From contig MAAQ01000014.1 of NCBI GenBank assembly GCA_002162685.1, forward strand, positions 248,001-312,000: DNA of 64,000 bases, written 5' to 3'. Below are positions 1 through 8,192 of the stretch, one piece after another. Both the position numbers and the translations under genes were made by a program. The notes beneath the pieces were generated by a model. That model was given only the letters and a program-made list of their open reading frames with translations, made no database searches and was not told where the DNA came from. Every line of letters begins with the position of its first letter. The first letter of the stretch is position 1. Origin of the DNA: Flavobacteriales bacterium 33_180_T64. GTDB taxonomy: Bacteria; Bacteroidota; Bacteroidia; Flavobacteriales; Flavobacteriaceae.

Positions 1-623
1 TAGTATCAGTCGAAAACACAACCAATAAAGGCGGAGGTGCTTGTTGGGACTTTGAAGAATTAAAACGTATTAAAACAGTTTGTAATAGGCATAATTTAGG
101 GTACCACTTAGATGGTGCACGACTATGGAATGCTTTGGCTAATACCACTAAAACGGCTAAAGATTACGGGCAATTATTTGATACCATATCTGTATGTTTA
201 AGCAAAGGCTTAGGTTGCCCAATAGGTTCTGTGTTAATTGGAGACAATGCCTTAATGCAAGGTGCTATTCGTGTTCGTAAAATATTAGGAGGCGGCATGC
301 GACAAGTAGGTTATGTTGCTGCAGCGGGTTTATATGCCTTAGATCATCATGTTGATAGATTAAGAGAAGATCACCAGAAAGCTAAGGCTATTGGGAAAGT
401 TTTAGATGGCTTATCTATTATAGCAACAGTAGAACCAATAGAAACTAATATTGTTATTTTTGAATTAGAATCTCATGTTGATGAAGGTGAGTTTCTAAAA
501 CAGCTTTCAGATAAAAATATTCATATTATTGGAATGGGAAGCAATAAGCTGCGTATGGTTACACATTTAGATTACACCAATGAAATGCATGACCGTCTTT
601 TGAAAGTTTTGAATGACTTTTAA
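1..623 (+). CDS. ltaE: Low-specificity L-threonine aldolase, C-terminal part (5' end outside window)
   Basis: PLP enzyme that cleaves L-threonine or L-allo-threonine to glycine and acetaldehyde in the cytoplasm. The reading frame is already open at base 3 and runs to the stop at 623, so the gene enters from the left and the first ATG or TTG codons inside are internal. The segment HLDGARLWNA (bases 102-131) holds the Asp expected to pair with the PLP ring nitrogen, and SKGLGCPIGS holds the expected Schiff-base lysine. The glycine-rich stretch GGGMRQVG is also typical of the family. The N-terminal domain cannot be judged. It ends 18 bases before the convergent YbaB-like gene. Confidence 0.88.
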   Translation, partial: VSVENTTNKGGGACWDFEELKRIKTVCNRHNLGYHLDGARLWNALANTTKTAKDYGQLFDTISVCLSKGLGCPIGSVLIGDNALMQGAIRVRKILGGGMRQVGYVAAAGLYALDHHVDRLREDHQKAKAIGKVLDGLSIIATVEPIETNIVIFELESHVDEGEFLKQLSDKNIHIIGMGSNKLRMVTHLDYTNEMHDRLLKVLNDF

Positions 624-641
624 TTGTGTCTTATAGCAAAT

Positions 642-965
642 TTATTTAAACATATCCATTCCAGGAATATTAGGCATGCCTTCTTTTGCAACAGCAGAAA
701 CTTCAGTTTCATGAACCGTTGTGGCACGTGCTATAGCTTTATTAATTGTAAGAATTAAATAATCTTCAAGCATATCTTTATCTTGTAGTAATTCGTCGTC
801 GATTGTAATTGATTTTAAGGTTCTATTAGCTGTAATCGTAACTTTTACTTTTTCGTCATGACTATTCATGTCAATTAAAACATTGTGTAATCGCTCTTTA
901 GTTGCTTCAACTTTCTTTTGGGTTTCTTTAAGTTTACCCATCATTCCCATCATGTCTCCAAACAT
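642..965 (-). CDS. YbaB/EbfC family nucleoid-associated protein
   Basis: A 107-aa protein of the size and layout of YbaB/EbfC: a Met-rich N-terminus, a coiled helix (about residues 10-35), a small beta sheet with [17 protein letters not shown], then a C-terminal helix with the [14 protein letters not shown] pattern and a Met/Pro-rich tail. Family members form dimers that bind DNA without strong sequence specificity and help organise the nucleoid. In many bacteria the gene sits beside dnaX and recR; here the neighbours are threonine aldolase and oligopeptidase B instead. Function by family only. Confidence 0.85.
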   Translation of the reverse strand: MFGDMMGMMGKLKETQKKVEATKERLHNVLIDMNSHDEKVKVTITANRTLKSITIDDELLQDKDMLEDYLILTINKAIARATTVHETEVSAVAKEGMPNIPGMDMFK

Positions 966-1028
966 ATTGTTAAGTATTAAAATTATGAATTACAAAATTA
1001 CTAAATTGCCAGACTTTTAAAAAGAAAA

Positions 1029-3089
1029 ATGAATACGACTATTGAAGTGCCTATAGCAGAACAAATTCCGAAGCAATTAGAAATCCATAACGATATACGA
1101 ATTGATAATTATTTTTGGTTAAATAAAAGAGAAGACCAGAATGTTTTAGATTATTTGAATGCTGAAAATGAGTTTTATGAGCAAGAAACTGCTCATACAA
1201 AGGATTTTGAAGTGAATCTTTTTGAAGAAATGAAATCGAGAATTAAGGAAGATGATTCATCTGTACCATACAAATATAATGGGTATTGGTATGTTGTTCG
1301 CTATGAAAAAGGTAAAGATTATCCTGTCTATACACGAAAAAAGGAAACTTTAGAGGCTACTGAAGAATTGCTTTTTGATTGCAATCAAATGGCAGAAGGG
1401 TATGGGTATTTTAGATTGGTAGGCTTGAGTATAAGTCCAGATAATACAATGGTAGCTTTTGGTTTAGATACAGTTGGGAGGCGACAGTACAAACTTCAGA
1501 TTAAAAATTTAATAACAGGAGAGGTGTTTTCTGATGTCATTGAAAACACAACTGGTTCATCAACTTGGGCTAATGATAATTTGACATTGTTTTATACAAA
1601 AAAAGATAAACAGACCTTACGTTCAGATAAAATTTATAAACATAAAATAGGAGATTCTGAAGAAAAGGATACACTTATTTTTACTGAAGCGGATGATACC
1701 TTTGGAGTTGCTGTTTATAAATCTAAATCTCGAAAATATATTATAATTGCTTGTTATAGTACGCTAACTAATGAGTTTCATATATTAAATGCTGATACAC
1801 CTGATGGTAATTTTAAAGTATTTCAAAGCCGAATTCGTGGATTAGAATATAGTATATCACATTTTGAAGATCAGTTTTATATTTTAACAAATCAGGATAA
1901 TGCTGTCAACTTTAAACTAATGAAAACTCAAGAAGCAAAGACAGATCTTGAGAATTGGGTTGAGGTTATCGCGCATCGTGATACTGTTTTATTAGAAGAT
2001 ATTGAAATTTTTAAATCCTATTTGGTGATTAGTGAGCGTTCTAATGGGTTAAATCAAATTCGAATTAAACGTTGGGATAATCAAGACGATTATTACTTGC
2101 CTTTTGATAATGAAACCTATACTGCGAATACGGGTGCTAATGTTGATTTTGATACCGAAATTTTACGTTATAGTTATAACTCATTAACTAATCCTTCATC
2201 TGTGATTGATTTCAATATGTCTACAAAGACAAAAGAGATTAAGAAAGAACAAGAGGTTTTAGATTTAAAATTTGATAAAAATAATTATACATCTGAACGT
2301 ATTTGGGCAATAGCTCAAGACGGAACTAAAATTCCTATGTCTTTAGTAAGACGAAAGGATACAAAACTAGATGGAACGGCACCTGTATTACAATATGCTT
2401 ATGGAAGTTATGGTTCTACAGTAGATCCTTATTTCTCAACAATTAGGTTATCATTATTAGATAGAGGTTTTATATATGTTATTGCGCATGTAAGAGGAAG
2501 TGAATATTTAGGAAGACATTGGTATGAAAATGGGAAACTCTTAAAGAAGAAAAATACATTTACAGATTTTATAGATTGCTCTAAATATTTAATTGAACAA
2601 AACTATACGTCTACAGAGCATTTATATGCCATGGGAGGGAGTGCAGGAGGTTTATTAATGGGAGTTATTGTCAATGAAGCGCCAGAATTATATAATGGTG
2701 TTATCGCTGCAGTGCCTTTTGTTGATGTTGTTACTACAATGCTAGATGATTCTATCCCATTAACTACAGGAGAATATGATGAATGGGGAAATCCAAATAA
2801 TAGTGATTATTACAATTATATCAAATCCTATTCGCCGTACGATAATATTAAAAAACAAGCCTATCCAAACTTGTTGATTACTGCAGGTTTGCATGATTCT
2901 CAAGTTCAGTATTGGGAACCTGCAAAATGGATTGCTAAGCTAAGAACTTATAAACAGGATACCAACAAGTTGTACCTAGTTACTAATATGAAAGCTGGTC
3001 ATGGTGGCGCTTCTGGACGATTTGAGGCTTTAAAAGAAGACGCTCAAGAATTTGCTTTTTTGCTAGACTTAGAGGGAATTACTAGCTAA
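1029..3089 (+). CDS. ptrB: Oligopeptidase B (S9A serine peptidase)
   Basis: Prolyl-oligopeptidase-family peptidase that cuts short peptides after Arg or Lys. The 686-aa length matches oligopeptidase B. The N-terminal two thirds is the beta-propeller gate (about residues 70-410). The alpha/beta-hydrolase domain follows, with Ser538 in GGSAGG, Asp623 in the HDSQVQYWEP segment and His658 in AGHGGASGR forming the expected catalytic triad at almost the same positions as in the E. coli enzyme. There is no signal peptide, so it is probably cytoplasmic. The start is the first ATG after an A-rich leader. Confidence 0.92.
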   Translation: MNTTIEVPIAEQIPKQLEIHNDIRIDNYFWLNKREDQNVLDYLNAENEFYEQETAHTKDFEVNLFEEMKSRIKEDDSSVPYKYNGYWYVVRYEKGKDYPVYTRKKETLEATEELLFDCNQMAEGYGYFRLVGLSISPDNTMVAFGLDTVGRRQYKLQIKNLITGEVFSDVIENTTGSSTWANDNLTLFYTKKDKQTLRSDKIYKHKIGDSEEKDTLIFTEADDTFGVAVYKSKSRKYIIIACYSTLTNEFHILNADTPDGNFKVFQSRIRGLEYSISHFEDQFYILTNQDNAVNFKLMKTQEAKTDLENWVEVIAHRDTVLLEDIEIFKSYLVISERSNGLNQIRIKRWDNQDDYYLPFDNETYTANTGANVDFDTEILRYSYNSLTNPSSVIDFNMSTKTKEIKKEQEVLDLKFDKNNYTSERIWAIAQDGTKIPMSLVRRKDTKLDGTAPVLQYAYGSYGSTVDPYFSTIRLSLLDRGFIYVIAHVRGSEYLGRHWYENGKLLKKKNTFTDFIDCSKYLIEQNYTSTEHLYAMGGSAGGLLMGVIVNEAPELYNGVIAAVPFVDVVTTMLDDSIPLTTGEYDEWGNPNNSDYYNYIKSYSPYDNIKKQAYPNLLITAGLHDSQVQYWEPAKWIAKLRTYKQDTNKLYLVTNMKAGHGGASGRFEALKEDAQEFAFLLDLEGITS

Positions 3090-3104
3090 TTCAAAAAAAA
3101 ATCT

Positions 3105-3112
3105 TAGTTTTG
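3105..3112 (+). promoter_or_regulatory. Candidate -7 box for the CapA-like gene
   Basis: TAGTTTTG followed by CA matches the Bacteroidota -7 motif TAnnTTTG and lies 52 bases before the ATG at 3165. I see no clear TTTG at the expected -33 distance, so the call is tentative. Confidence 0.3.
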
Positions 3113-3164
3113 CAAGGTTTTATGTTTCACTTTTTACAGAATAGGAAACTGATAAATAGCATTT

Positions 3165-4202
3165 ATGAAGAAAGACATACAAGTATTTGATAATGTTTTA
3201 CAGTTAATAGGTAAAACACCGCTTATCAGATTAAATAAAATGGCTCAAGATTTTGATGGAGACTTTTATGCTAAAGTTGAAGCTTTTAATCCAGGTCATT
3301 CGTCAAAAGATAGAATTGCTCTACACATTATTGAAGAAGCCGAAAGACAAGGTATTCTAAATCCTGGAGATACGATTATAGAAACAACATCTGGTAATAC
3401 AGGTTTTAGTATTGCTATGGTAAGTATCATCAAAGGATATGAGTGTGTTTTAGCAGTAAGTTCTAAATCATCAGCAGATAAAATAGACATGTTAAAGTCA
3501 ATGGGAGCACAGGTTTATGTTTGCCCAGCAAACGTAAGCGCTGATGATTCTCGTTCATATTATCAAGTAGCTAAGCGTTTACACAATGAAATTAAAGGTT
3601 CTGTTTATATCAATCAGTATTTTAATAAGTTAAACTTAGATGCACATTATCATTCTACTGGTCCAGAAATTTGGGAACAAACTGAAGGGCAAATCACTCA
3701 CCTAGTAGCCTGTAGTGGAACAGGAGGGACCATATCAGGTATCTCTAAATATTTAAAAGAACAAAACCCTAATGTAAAAGTCATTGGAGTTGATGCTTAT
3801 GGTTCGGTATTAAAAAAATACCATGAAACTCGTGAGTTTGATGATAAAGAAATTTATCCATACAGAATTGAAGGTTTAGGTAAAAATTTAATACCAACTG
3901 CAACAGATTTTGATTTAATTGACAAATTTGTTAAAGTAACTGATGAAGAAAGTGCTCATACAGCACGAGAAATTTCAAGAACAGAAGGTTTATTCGTAGG
4001 TTATACTAGTGGCGCAGCAATGCAGGCATTGAAACAGCTTAACGAAGAAGGAGAGTTTAATACAGGTGATAAAGTTGTCGTAGTCTTCCCTGATCATGGT
4101 TCACGTTACATGAGTAAAGTGTATAGTAACAAGTGGATGGAAGAGCAAGGTTTCTTTGATAGTAAAACCGAAATAGCTGAAAAAATTCAGTATATAAAAT
4201 AA
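3165..4202 (+). CDS. capA: Cystathionine-beta-synthase-like PLP enzyme, probable cysteate synthase CapA
   Basis: Fold-type II PLP enzyme of 345 aa. NPGHSSKDR holds the Schiff-base Lys48; ETTSGNTG (about 73-80) binds the substrate carboxylate and GTGGT (185-189) the PLP phosphate. The regulatory CBS domain pair is absent. Family knowledge: CapA of Capnocytophaga is a CBS-like enzyme that makes L-cysteate from O-phosphoserine and sulfite, the first step of capnine synthesis. The immediately following gene is an alpha-oxoamine synthase like CapB, which is why I prefer cysteate synthase over cysteine synthase or cystathionine beta-synthase. The gene has its own terminator, so it is probably not strictly co-transcribed with CapB. 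Alternative: ordinary serine/O-acetylserine sulfhydrylase. Confidence 0.7.
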   Translation: MKKDIQVFDNVLQLIGKTPLIRLNKMAQDFDGDFYAKVEAFNPGHSSKDRIALHIIEEAERQGILNPGDTIIETTSGNTGFSIAMVSIIKGYECVLAVSSKSSADKIDMLKSMGAQVYVCPANVSADDSRSYYQVAKRLHNEIKGSVYINQYFNKLNLDAHYHSTGPEIWEQTEGQITHLVACSGTGGTISGISKYLKEQNPNVKVIGVDAYGSVLKKYHETREFDDKEIYPYRIEGLGKNLIPTATDFDLIDKFVKVTDEESAHTAREISRTEGLFVGYTSGAAMQALKQLNEEGEFNTGDKVVVVFPDHGSRYMSKVYSNKWMEEQGFFDSKTEIAEKIQYIK

Positions 4203-4227
4203 ATTAAGAAAACACATTTATAAAAAT

Positions 4228-4257
4228 CCTATCACGCTTTTTCGTGGTAGGTTTTTT
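4228..4257 (+). terminator. Rho-independent terminator after the CapA-like gene
   Basis: Nine-base stem (CCTATCACG against CGTGGTAGG, one G-U pair) with a short T-rich loop, followed by a run of six T. Confidence 0.85.
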
Positions 4258-4358
4258 ATGTTTAATAAGGATATAAACATTGGTTTATAAAAATATTATG
4301 CGGTCATAATATAATTAACTAATTTTGTCCTAACTAATAAGACTAAAAACTCGCTTTA

Positions 4359-5618
4359 ATGAAGGATTTATTTGAGAAGATCTACAAAGATAAAGGACCA
4401 TTAGGGAAATGGGCTTCTCAAGCTGAAGGATATTTTGTATTTCCTAAGCTAGAAGGAGAGATTTCTAATAGAATGAAGTTTCAAGGAAAAGAAGTGATTA
4501 CCTGGAGTATTAATGATTATCTTGGATTAGCTAATCATCCAGAAGTACGTAAAGTAGATGCAGAAGCTGCTGCTCAATACGGTTCTGCATACCCAATGGG
4601 AGCACGAATGATGTCTGGTCACACGGAACTTCATGAACAATTGCAAGATGAACTTGCCCAATTTGTAAGCAAAGAAGCTGCTTACTTATTAAATTTTGGT
4701 TACCAAGGTATGGTGTCAACTATAGATGCTTTAGTGTCTAAAAATGATATCATTGTATATGACGTTGACGCACACGCTTGCATTATTGATGGTGTTCGTC
4801 TTCACATGGGGAAACGTTTTACATACAAGCACAACGATGTTGAAAGCTTAGAGAAGAATTTAGAACGCGCCACTAAAATGGCCGAACAAACTGGAGGAGG
4901 GATCTTGGTGATTTCTGAAGGTGTTTTCGGAATGCGTGGAGAACAAGGACGTTTAAAAGAAATAGTAGCACTTAAAAAGAAGTTTAACTTTAGATTATTT
5001 GTTGATGATGCTCATGGTTTTGGAACCTTAGGGAAAACTGGAGCAGGAGCAGGAGAAGAACAAGGTATTCAAGATGATATCGATGTGTATTTTGCAACAT
5101 TTGCGAAATCTTTGGCTAGTACAGGTGCTTTTATTGCTGCAGATCAAGAGATTATAGATTATTTAAAATATAATTTGCGTTCTCAAATGTTTGCTAAATC
5201 GTTACAGATGCAACTTGTTGTAGGTGCTTTGAAACGTTTAGATATGTTACGTACAATGCCAGAGTTAAAACAAAATCTTTGGACTATAGTTAATGCGTTA
5301 CAAACAGGATTAAAATCACGTGGATTTGATATAGGAACAACACAAAGTTGTGTTACTCCAGTATATTTAAAAGGAAGTATTCCAGAGGCTATGGCTTTAG
5401 TTCGTGACTTACGAGAAAACTATGGGATTTTCTGTTCAATTGTTGTATATCCAGTAATTCCGAAAGGATTAATCTTATTGAGAATGATTCCTACGGCTAC
5501 ACATACATTACAAGATGTGTCAGTTACTCTTGATGCATTTGATGCGATTAGAGATCGTTTAGAAAATGGAACTTATAAACGCTTATCAGCTGCTGTTATG
5601 GCTGCAATGGGTGAGTAA
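4359..5618 (+). CDS. capB: Alpha-oxoamine synthase, probable cysteate C-fatty-acyltransferase CapB
   Basis: PLP-dependent condensing enzyme of 419 aa in the family of serine palmitoyltransferase, KBL and BioF. Visible marks: DDAHGFGTLGKTG (216-228) with the PLP-contacting Asp and His, and FAKSLASTGAF with the Schiff-base Lys250. In gliding Bacteroidota the equivalent enzyme condenses L-cysteate with a fatty acyl-CoA or -ACP to give 3-oxocapnine, the backbone of the outer-membrane sulfonolipids needed for efficient gliding. The CBS-like neighbour upstream supports the cysteate role. Alternatives are serine palmitoyltransferase or 2-amino-3-ketobutyrate ligase. The 3-oxocapnine reductase (CapC) is not visible in this window. 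Confidence 0.75.
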   Translation: MKDLFEKIYKDKGPLGKWASQAEGYFVFPKLEGEISNRMKFQGKEVITWSINDYLGLANHPEVRKVDAEAAAQYGSAYPMGARMMSGHTELHEQLQDELAQFVSKEAAYLLNFGYQGMVSTIDALVSKNDIIVYDVDAHACIIDGVRLHMGKRFTYKHNDVESLEKNLERATKMAEQTGGGILVISEGVFGMRGEQGRLKEIVALKKKFNFRLFVDDAHGFGTLGKTGAGAGEEQGIQDDIDVYFATFAKSLASTGAFIAADQEIIDYLKYNLRSQMFAKSLQMQLVVGALKRLDMLRTMPELKQNLWTIVNALQTGLKSRGFDIGTTQSCVTPVYLKGSIPEAMALVRDLRENYGIFCSIVVYPVIPKGLILLRMIPTATHTLQDVSVTLDAFDAIRDRLENGTYKRLSAAVMAAMGE

Positions 5619-5636
5619 ATAAATGATATATTTTGA

Positions 5637-5668
5637 AAAATCCGATTCATAATTGAATCGGATTTTTT
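5637..5668. terminator. Bidirectional terminator between CapB-like gene and GNAT gene
   Basis: Perfect stem AATCCGATTC / GAATCGGATT with a six-base loop, A-rich on the left and T-rich on the right, so it can serve both convergent genes. Confidence 0.88.
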
Positions 5669-6788
5669 ATATAATATCTTTTTTGAATGTACAACGTCTT
5701 TTATTGGTCACTGGTTTAAAATTCTTCCATAGTTTATGTATTGCTTCGTTATCATCGAGTTCTGGCCCTCTAATGCATAGTTCAATTCCTTTTTCTGAAA
5801 ATGTTTTGTGAAATTCATGGAAAATAATTGCAGTAACACCTTTGTTTTGGTATTCTGGTAACACACCAATTAGGTAGAATGTCACTGTTTTTGCATGTTT
5901 TTTCGCTTGTAATAAATGACGAATTCCAAAAGGAAATAATTTACCTTTCATTTTTTGAAGTGCTTTCGCATATGAAGGTGTTACTATGCCAAATCCAACA
6001 AGTTTGTCGTTTTTGTCTAAGACAAATTTGACATACTCAGGATTAAGAAAACCAATAAATTTTTTCTTAAAGTATTCGCGTTGTTCATCATTGATTTCGA
6101 CAAACGATGACAATACAGCGTGCGATTTTGTAAAGACCTCAAACATTTCATCTGTATAAGGCATAATATCTTTATTGTTTGAAAAATTTATAGCGCGTAG
6201 TTCATATCGCTTTTTTATGAGTGTTTGTACTCTAGAGAAAAATTCAGGAAGAATATTTTTAAACTCCATGACATTTTCAGAGTAACGTTTTGCTACTTCG
6301 TAACCAAGTTTTTCAAAATGAGATTTGTAATATGGAAGATTATGCCAAGTAATCATACTTCCAATTTCGTCAAAACCTTCAGTAAGCACACCAACTTTAT
6401 CTAAATTAGAAAATCCAACAGGACCTTCAACATATTCTAAATCATGTTGTTTCCCAACCTCATGCACTTTGTCAAGTAATGCCTCTGTCACGTTAACGTC
6501 ATCAATAACGTCAAGCCAACCAAAACGCATTTTCTTTTCGTTTTGACCTTTTACTTCTAACCAGTTGATGATAGCAGCAACTCGTCCTACAATCTTATTG
6601 TTTTGGTAGGCTAAGAAATATCGAGCTTCGGCATCTTTAAACACAGGATTTGTGCTTTTGTCAAAGGTTTTTAATTCTTCGTTTATGATTGGAGGAACCC
6701 AAGATTTTGAATCTTTATTAAGTTTAAAAGGGAATTTAACAAATTGTTTTAATTCCTTTTTAGAATGAATTTCTTTAACTGTAATCAT
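5667..6788 (-). CDS. GNAT-fold acyltransferase resembling bacterial ceramide synthases
   Basis: A 373-aa protein with two GNAT-like halves. The N-terminal half has the patterns SWVPPI (29-34), VGRVAAI (67-73) and GPVGFSNLDKVGVLTEGFD (122-140); the C-terminal half has the acyl-CoA loop PEYQNKGVTA (311-320). From memory, the same pattern (WVPP, then GP..S..D..G.L..GFD) marks the GNAT family that contains the Caulobacter ceramide synthase. It converges on the CapB-like gene and shares its terminator, so N-acylation of capnine is an attractive role, but this is inference. It follows the outer-membrane protein gene by 12 bases and is probably in one operon with it. Confidence 0.6.
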   Translation of the reverse strand: MITVKEIHSKKELKQFVKFPFKLNKDSKSWVPPIINEELKTFDKSTNPVFKDAEARYFLAYQNNKIVGRVAAIINWLEVKGQNEKKMRFGWLDVIDDVNVTEALLDKVHEVGKQHDLEYVEGPVGFSNLDKVGVLTEGFDEIGSMITWHNLPYYKSHFEKLGYEVAKRYSENVMEFKNILPEFFSRVQTLIKKRYELRAINFSNNKDIMPYTDEMFEVFTKSHAVLSSFVEINDEQREYFKKKFIGFLNPEYVKFVLDKNDKLVGFGIVTPSYAKALQKMKGKLFPFGIRHLLQAKKHAKTVTFYLIGVLPEYQNKGVTAIIFHEFHKTFSEKGIELCIRGPELDDNEAIHKLWKNFKPVTNKRRCTFKKDII

Positions 6789-6800
6789 ATAGTTTGAGGC

Positions 6801-7781
6801 TTAAAGACTTCCATCGTCGTCAAAATCTTCTGTTCTTTTCTTTTTACCTTTTTTGCTTTTTGGTTTTCTTTTGTCTGCATCTTTTTTTGAATTGCCATTA
6901 TCAATTTCTTTGTCTTTATGGAAGTCAAGTCGGTAAGACATTCCAAAGTTCACACCAAACACTGAAGGTGTGTCTTTGCTATTAAATGTAAGTGCTGTAT
7001 CTAATTGGAAATCTTTACTCATTAAGTATCCAGCACCAAACCTAAATAAGTTATCTGCGTAAAAATCGCTTTGAATTCCTTGAGTTTCACCAAAAATAAC
7101 CCATTGCGGATTAAATGAATGTGTTAATGTAATAATGTATTGAAAATCTGAATAATCGGTACCTATTCTGTCTTTTATTAAGTTAAGCACTAGAACCCAA
7201 CCACCAGAAAAATTATTTTGAGTTGCTACCATGATTTTAGGACTAAAGCCTTCAATTCCTGGAGCAGTGTATGGATTGTTTTTAGTATCGAAATTGGCAC
7301 CTGCATAAATAGCTACCGCAGGAATAAGTGACTTCCATTTAAATGAACGATTCGCATGATAACTATATAAATTTGGTTTATCTTCTTCTGCATTTTTATA
7401 AGGATCATAGACGAGATATTTTGCTCCTATAGTAAGACTTTTAAAGTTTGAGCGTTTATCTTCAGAAGCTATAGTTGAGCGATTGTCTGTAAATGTATCA
7501 TTTTGATATGTCCCTTCAATATTAATTTCTAAGGGTTCAAAAAGTAAACCATAACGTGCAGAAAAATCGACTCCAAACCCTGAAACTTTATAGTTTAAAG
7601 GCGTATGTTTTTCATTTATGATATATGGTCCAACTTCAAGTTGAGCAACGTTAGTTCCTACCGAAAAAGCACTTCGAGAAACACCAGGTCTATTAGAATT
7701 TATGACTTCGGTGTATTGTGCAAACGTAAAGTGGGTGATTAACAAAGTAGTAAATAAAAGAACTTTTTTACTAAAATTCAT
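6801..7781 (-). CDS. Outer-membrane beta-barrel protein, Phenol_MetA_deg-like (transporter family)
   Basis: A 326-aa protein with a signal peptide (about residues 1-21, cleavage after FAQ) and then alternating amphipathic strands of the kind grouped under the MetA-pathway/'transporter' family. The last 45 residues are strongly charged and Lys-rich (KRKPKSKKGKKKR) and would lie outside the barrel. The substrate is unknown. It is the first gene of a probable two-gene operon with the GNAT gene downstream, and a CAAATATA stretch at 7799-7806 (a -7 box read on the minus strand) lies just upstream. Confidence 0.72.
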   Translation of the reverse strand: MNFSKKVLLFTTLLITHFTFAQYTEVINSNRPGVSRSAFSVGTNVAQLEVGPYIINEKHTPLNYKVSGFGVDFSARYGLLFEPLEINIEGTYQNDTFTDNRSTIASEDKRSNFKSLTIGAKYLVYDPYKNAEEDKPNLYSYHANRSFKWKSLIPAVAIYAGANFDTKNNPYTAPGIEGFSPKIMVATQNNFSGGWVLVLNLIKDRIGTDYSDFQYIITLTHSFNPQWVIFGETQGIQSDFYADNLFRFGAGYLMSKDFQLDTALTFNSKDTPSVFGVNFGMSYRLDFHKDKEIDNGNSKKDADKRKPKSKKGKKKRTEDFDDDGSL

Positions 7782-7883
7782 AGATTATCGATTTAAGTCA
7801 AATATAGAGATTTTATATTTTTTTTAAGTATTAATAACAGTAATTATATAGAGATAATTGTATTTTTGAATAAATTTAATTTA

Positions 7884-8162
7884 ATGTTACAAGAAGCATC
7901 ATTATATGGTTTTGTTAGAACCATTCTCATTATACTTTTGGTGTACTACGGAATAAAAATCCTTACACGTATGTTCGCGCCTCATCTTATGCGATATATG
8001 TCAAAAAAAATGCAACAGAAATTTGAAGGACAATTTCAACAGAAACAACCTAATAAGCAACAGCAAAAAGAAGGCGAAACAGTAATAGATAAAATACCAA
8101 ATGGTAATTCATCTTCAAATAAAAAAGTAGGAGAGTACATAGATTACGAAGAAATTGACTAA
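7884..8162 (+). CDS. DUF4834 family small membrane protein
   Basis: A 92-aa protein with one N-terminal transmembrane helix (about residues 8-28), then a basic Gln-rich cytoplasmic tail and the conserved acidic end GEYIDYEEID. I start it at the ATG at 7884; a TTG six codons upstream would only add a polar stretch. DUF4834 proteins are common in Bacteroidota and have no known function. The YfhO gene follows after 30 bases on the same strand. Confidence 0.75.
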   Translation: MLQEASLYGFVRTILIILLVYYGIKILTRMFAPHLMRYMSKKMQQKFEGQFQQKQPNKQQQKEGETVIDKIPNGNSSSNKKVGEYIDYEEID

Positions 8163-8192
8163 TTTTCGAGTCTATTGAAAGTCAATTATTCT

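Noticed and set aside
135-137. TTG as the start of the threonine aldolase gene
   Set aside because: The frame continues upstream to the window edge through HLDGARLWNA, a core motif of the family, so the gene is cut by the edge rather than starting here.
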